A stretch of 64,000 nt of DNA from the NCBI RefSeq assembly GCF_004330295.1, contig NZ_SJOJ01000020.1, positions 39,082-103,081 on the forward strand. The letters are read 5' to 3'. Each line of letters opens with the position of its first letter. Position 1 is the first letter of the stretch. This document shows, in pieces, positions 61,964-64,000 of the stretch. This stretch comes from Rahnella victoriana (lineage in GTDB: Bacteria; Pseudomonadota; Gammaproteobacteria; Enterobacterales; Enterobacteriaceae). The translations under genes and the position numbers were made by a program. The notes beneath the pieces are model-generated. The model saw nothing but the letters and a program-made list of their open reading frames with translations. It did no database searches and had not been told where the DNA came from.

Positions 61964-62499
61964 GGGAACCCCCTTAGTGCGTTTCTATACAGATCCTTTA
62001 TCACAATTTCCGACGTGTCCCCGTCTAAAGAAACTATCTCCCAGCCCCATAACTGGCTCCATGAACTATAGCCATAAGTTTGGAGTATGAAATTATCTGC
62101 AATTATCTGAGCTTGCTGCTCCATAGGGTATTCGCTTAAGAGACGACCATCCAGTGTATAGCGGTAGCTGACCAGCCAACTTACTAATCCCCTACCAATA
62201 ACATTCATTCCTTTTGTTCGTTGCCAGACATGACTCATTTCATGGATAAACAAATGTTGCAAGTTATCTGTTGATTTAGAAAAATCATCTCTATGTTGAT
62301 TACGGAAATAGATCTCCCCGTTTGGGGTCATTGCTGTATCTTCATTCTGCAAATTGAATGGCAGATAACTGTCTTTATGGATCCACACGGTGCCGTAATC
62401 GATGGAGGATCCAAACACCGTTTTCGCCAGCGCGATTTCTCCGGGAGTCAGCAAGCGGATCCCGCCTTCTTTTAATATTTTGTCTGATTCATCTGCCAT
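61957..62499 (-). CDS. Small zinc metallopeptidase, probable T6SS effector
   Basis: 180 residues without a signal peptide. It has an HExxH zinc motif in LFIHEMSHVWQ (H86, E87, H90) and a likely third ligand Glu in EYPMEQQAQIIADNF. Proteins of this type (sometimes called vgr-related) are encoded beside T6SS vgrG or tssH genes with lipoprotein partners. It would act on periplasmic protein or peptidoglycan of the target cell; which is not known. It starts 15 bp after a relic of the tssH 3' end and uses its AAGGAG site. Confidence 0.82.
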   Translation of the reverse strand: MADESDKILKEGGIRLLTPGEIALAKTVFGSSIDYGTVWIHKDSYLPFNLQNEDTAMTPNGEIYFRNQHRDDFSKSTDNLQHLFIHEMSHVWQRTKGMNVIGRGLVSWLVSYRYTLDGRLLSEYPMEQQAQIIADNFILQTYGYSSWSQLWGWEIVSLDGDTSEIVIKDLYRNALRGFPW

Positions 62500-62514
62500 C
62501 TGAAATCTCCTTTA

Positions 62515-62829
62515 TCAATCATCAAATTCCAGTGTGATCCCTTCTTCCTCATCCCAGCCCAGTGCCGTGGTGCGCTGCCAAGCGTTGCAACAGTTGCTGG
62601 CTCAGCACCGGCAGGATCTGCTGATTGAGCAGGCTGTCGATTTGCGCGCACCGGTATCCGGCAGGCGGCGACCAGCGTGTCGTACAGACTTTCTTCGATG
62701 GAGCAGGTCAGGCCATAGTGCTTGTTCAGACGTTTCGCGACTTGTGCCAGTTTCATCTCAACAATGGTGCGCAGTGCAACGGCGTTCAGCGGACGATAAA
62801 TCAGTATCTGGAAGCGGGCGAGCTGGAAA
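62515..62829 (-). pseudogene. tssH (clpV) C-terminal relic
   Basis: Hand translation gives LNAVALRTIVEMKLAQVAK, RLNKHYGLTCSIEESLYDTL and VAAC in one frame, then TGAR, IDSLLNQQILPVLSQQLLQR, and LGWDEEEGITLEFDD, stop, in other frames. This is the last 100 or so residues of a ClpV-type T6SS ATPase with at least two frame changes. Nothing of the ATPase core is here. The relic marks the junction at which the peptidase island was copied next to a tssH gene. An intact tssH presumably lies outside the window. Confidence 0.85.
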
Positions 62830-62909
62830 TGATTAATGCTATTTTCGTAAGCTTAATATTATACCAACCAGTCTTGTTTAAAGTTCGGATTTTTATATTT
62901 TATGTGATA

Positions 62910-63137
62910 TTAATAGTAATCATCCCATTTTTGATAAATATGGGGGAATGCATATCGGTAGATTAAATACCCAATGATAATTAATAAAACAGAACATCCA
63001 CCCCAGCAGAACCTATATTCGCTATCTGTAATAAAGAAAAACCATGCGCAAAGAATCGCTCCAACAATAACCATTGTTGAACCTATCGCGCAAGCAACTT
63101 TATAAATGAAAGTGACTGCCATTCTTCTTATGTTCAT
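62910..63137 (-). CDS. Small two-span membrane protein, possible immunity partner
   Basis: 75 residues with two predicted membrane spans (VACAIGSTMVIVGAILCAWFF and CSVLLIIIGYLIYRYAF). The start overlaps the upstream gene as ATGA (63134-63137). I recognise no family. An inner-membrane partner directly downstream of a candidate membrane-active effector would suit immunity to a pore-forming toxin; this is inference. Confidence 0.6.
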   Translation of the reverse strand: MNIRRMAVTFIYKVACAIGSTMVIVGAILCAWFFFITDSEYRFCWGGCSVLLIIIGYLIYRYAFPHIYQKWDDYY

Positions 63138-63763
63138 AGCCTTTCCAGAAAGTAATCGCAAACTTTTTTAAACTGCTCCGGATTTTTTTTATCGATCTCA
63201 CAAGCCTTCTCAAAAGGTCTTACTGTATCTTCAAAAATGAAGTAAAGGAGATCTAAATCGCCCATTTTTTGAAGTTTGTAGTAGATTTTTGGGTTCCGTT
63301 CTCTTAAGTATCTTGATGTATAGATTGCTCTAGATTCTTCTGCTCCAACGGAGAGAATCAATCCCACACCCGCTCCTGCCATGATTGAACTTACTGCACG
63401 AGTAGCAAGTGCTGCTCCTAAATTAATACTTGTCAATTGAGAAAAAAGAATTTTCCCGACAGAATTTCCACCTATTTTTTAGAACATTTTCAATGTCGAT
63501 TCGAGAGGCGAAATGATCCATGAACAGATTTACTGCCTTTTCAATGTTATCTTTGTTTATTTTTTTGATTTAATGAGTCGAGTTATTCTTACTTTATCGT
63601 CGAAGTTTTCGCTTCTATTCTCTGCATCCATGAAGTCGACACCTAAATAATAAAAGCTTACTGGCAGGGAGATAAAACCTTTTGCAACAGCACCCCAAAA
63701 TCCATGGCTATCTACATTGATAGCATCAAGCATGTCGCGTGCAATCTCTTTTGCACCTTCCAT
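63134..63763 (-). pseudogene. Candidate membrane effector, interrupted at two A-tracts
   Basis: Three colinear coding segments make one protein of about 209 residues. Segment 1 (63763 to the tract at 63560-63566) starts MEGAKEIARDMLDAINVDSHG and is followed by GFISLPVSFYYLGVDFMD. Segment 2, shifted by one base, reads INKDNIEKAVNLFMDHFASR. Segment 3 (from the tract at 63475-63480) is back in the first frame: IGGNSVGKILFSQLTSINLG, then SSIMAGAGVGLILSV and YYKLQKMGDLDLLYFIFEDT. One A more at the first tract and one less at the second restores the full frame. The Gly-rich hydrophobic segment suggests membrane insertion. It could be a decayed gene, a sequence error, or slippage-dependent. Confidence 0.65.
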
Positions 63764-64000
63764 AACGATTTTTCCCTTTTATTGTCTTGAGATATCTTAC
63801 ATTGGATTATCGTGCGCACTTTAAAATATTCATACTTTACTTAGTGAGATCCAGGGTCTCAGTATTACTTTTCTTCAGCATGTTTACTGTACATCTGTGC
63901 TTTTAAAATTTTAGTGTAATAATATTTAAATTAATATGAATTGATGAAGTTTGCCGAATAAACATCTCTTTTGCCATTAACTGTATTTATAACTGAGAAG
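63764..64000. other. AT-rich intergenic sequence, no gene seen
   Basis: 237 bp up to the window edge with very low GC. I see no coding frame of note in either strand and no hairpin terminator. It may hold the ribosome site and leader for the interrupted gene to its left (minus strand), such as the GGAAAAATCG just before 63763. Confidence 0.4.

Noticed and set aside
62472..62756. 94-codon minus-strand frame as a real small gene
   Set aside because: Its first part is the tssH/clpV C-terminal domain and the remainder is out-of-frame clpV sequence; it is a relic, not a gene.
62534..62966. Plus-strand frames over the clpV relic
   Set aside because: They are antisense to the relic and show no independent similarity.

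Overview
The window looks like a chromosomal segment of an enterobacterium (Enterobacterales, plausibly Yersiniaceae such as Rahnella, Ewingella or Serratia). The clues are the enterobacterial gene families, the type VI secretion (T6SS) gene order, an FNR-type box and Sigma70-like signals. The genus is an inference. No rRNA, tRNA, CRISPR array or complete insertion sequence was recognised.

Left part (1-28 kb, GC-rich and compact, metabolic). First comes a minus-strand operon for non-phosphorylative L-fucose catabolism (SDR, FAH-family hydrolase, fuconate dehydratase, lactonase, fucose dehydrogenase, mutarotase, then a FucP-type permease cut by the window edge). It is read away from a divergent FadR-type GntR regulator. 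Next is a dipeptide-type ABC importer with a Tat-exported binding protein and an M19 dipeptidase, divergent from a BisC-type molybdoenzyme. A beta-glucoside PTS operon follows, with a clear BglG/LicT antitermination site overlapping a terminator. Then come a heavy-metal-type two-component system, an exported alpha/beta hydrolase, an SmvA-like efflux pump with a TetR regulator and matching palindromic operators, and a cyanide-insensitive-type cytochrome bd oxidase (cioA-cioB-DUF2474) behind two tandem FNR-like boxes.

Right part (28.5-64 kb, all minus strand) is about 35 kb of a T6SS locus, read from right to left. Structural genes present are tssM, tssA, tssF, tssG, tssJ, tssE, a VasL-type gene, a PAAR gene, two vgrG genes and two T6SS-associated genes of unknown function. 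tssB, tssC, tssK, tssL, hcp and an intact tssH are not in the window and presumably lie beyond 64 kb. Three effector/immunity islands interrupt the backbone. Island 1 (34.4-46.5 kb) is vgrG1, two Tle5-type phospholipase D effectors, four Sel1-type lipoproteins (one truncated) and two DUF6392-like genes. Its internal repeats and gene relics record repeated duplication. Island 2 (53-60.8 kb) is vgrG2, an unrecognised 713-residue protein and three paralogous SUMF1-fold lipoproteins. Island 3 (60.8-63.8 kb) is a small zinc metallopeptidase with a lipoprotein partner, a decayed second copy of that peptidase whose lipoprotein partner is still intact, a tssH/clpV tail relic, and a candidate membrane effector interrupted at two A-tracts with a 2-TM partner.

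The islands are visibly AT-richer than the backbone. They share one pattern: a conserved delivery module, followed by one effector, followed by an expanded set of exported lipoproteins that probably give self and non-self protection. The best candidate for an undescribed system is the 713-residue protein with the three SUMF1-like lipoproteins. The peptidase ghost with its retained lipoprotein and the A-tract-interrupted effector come next.
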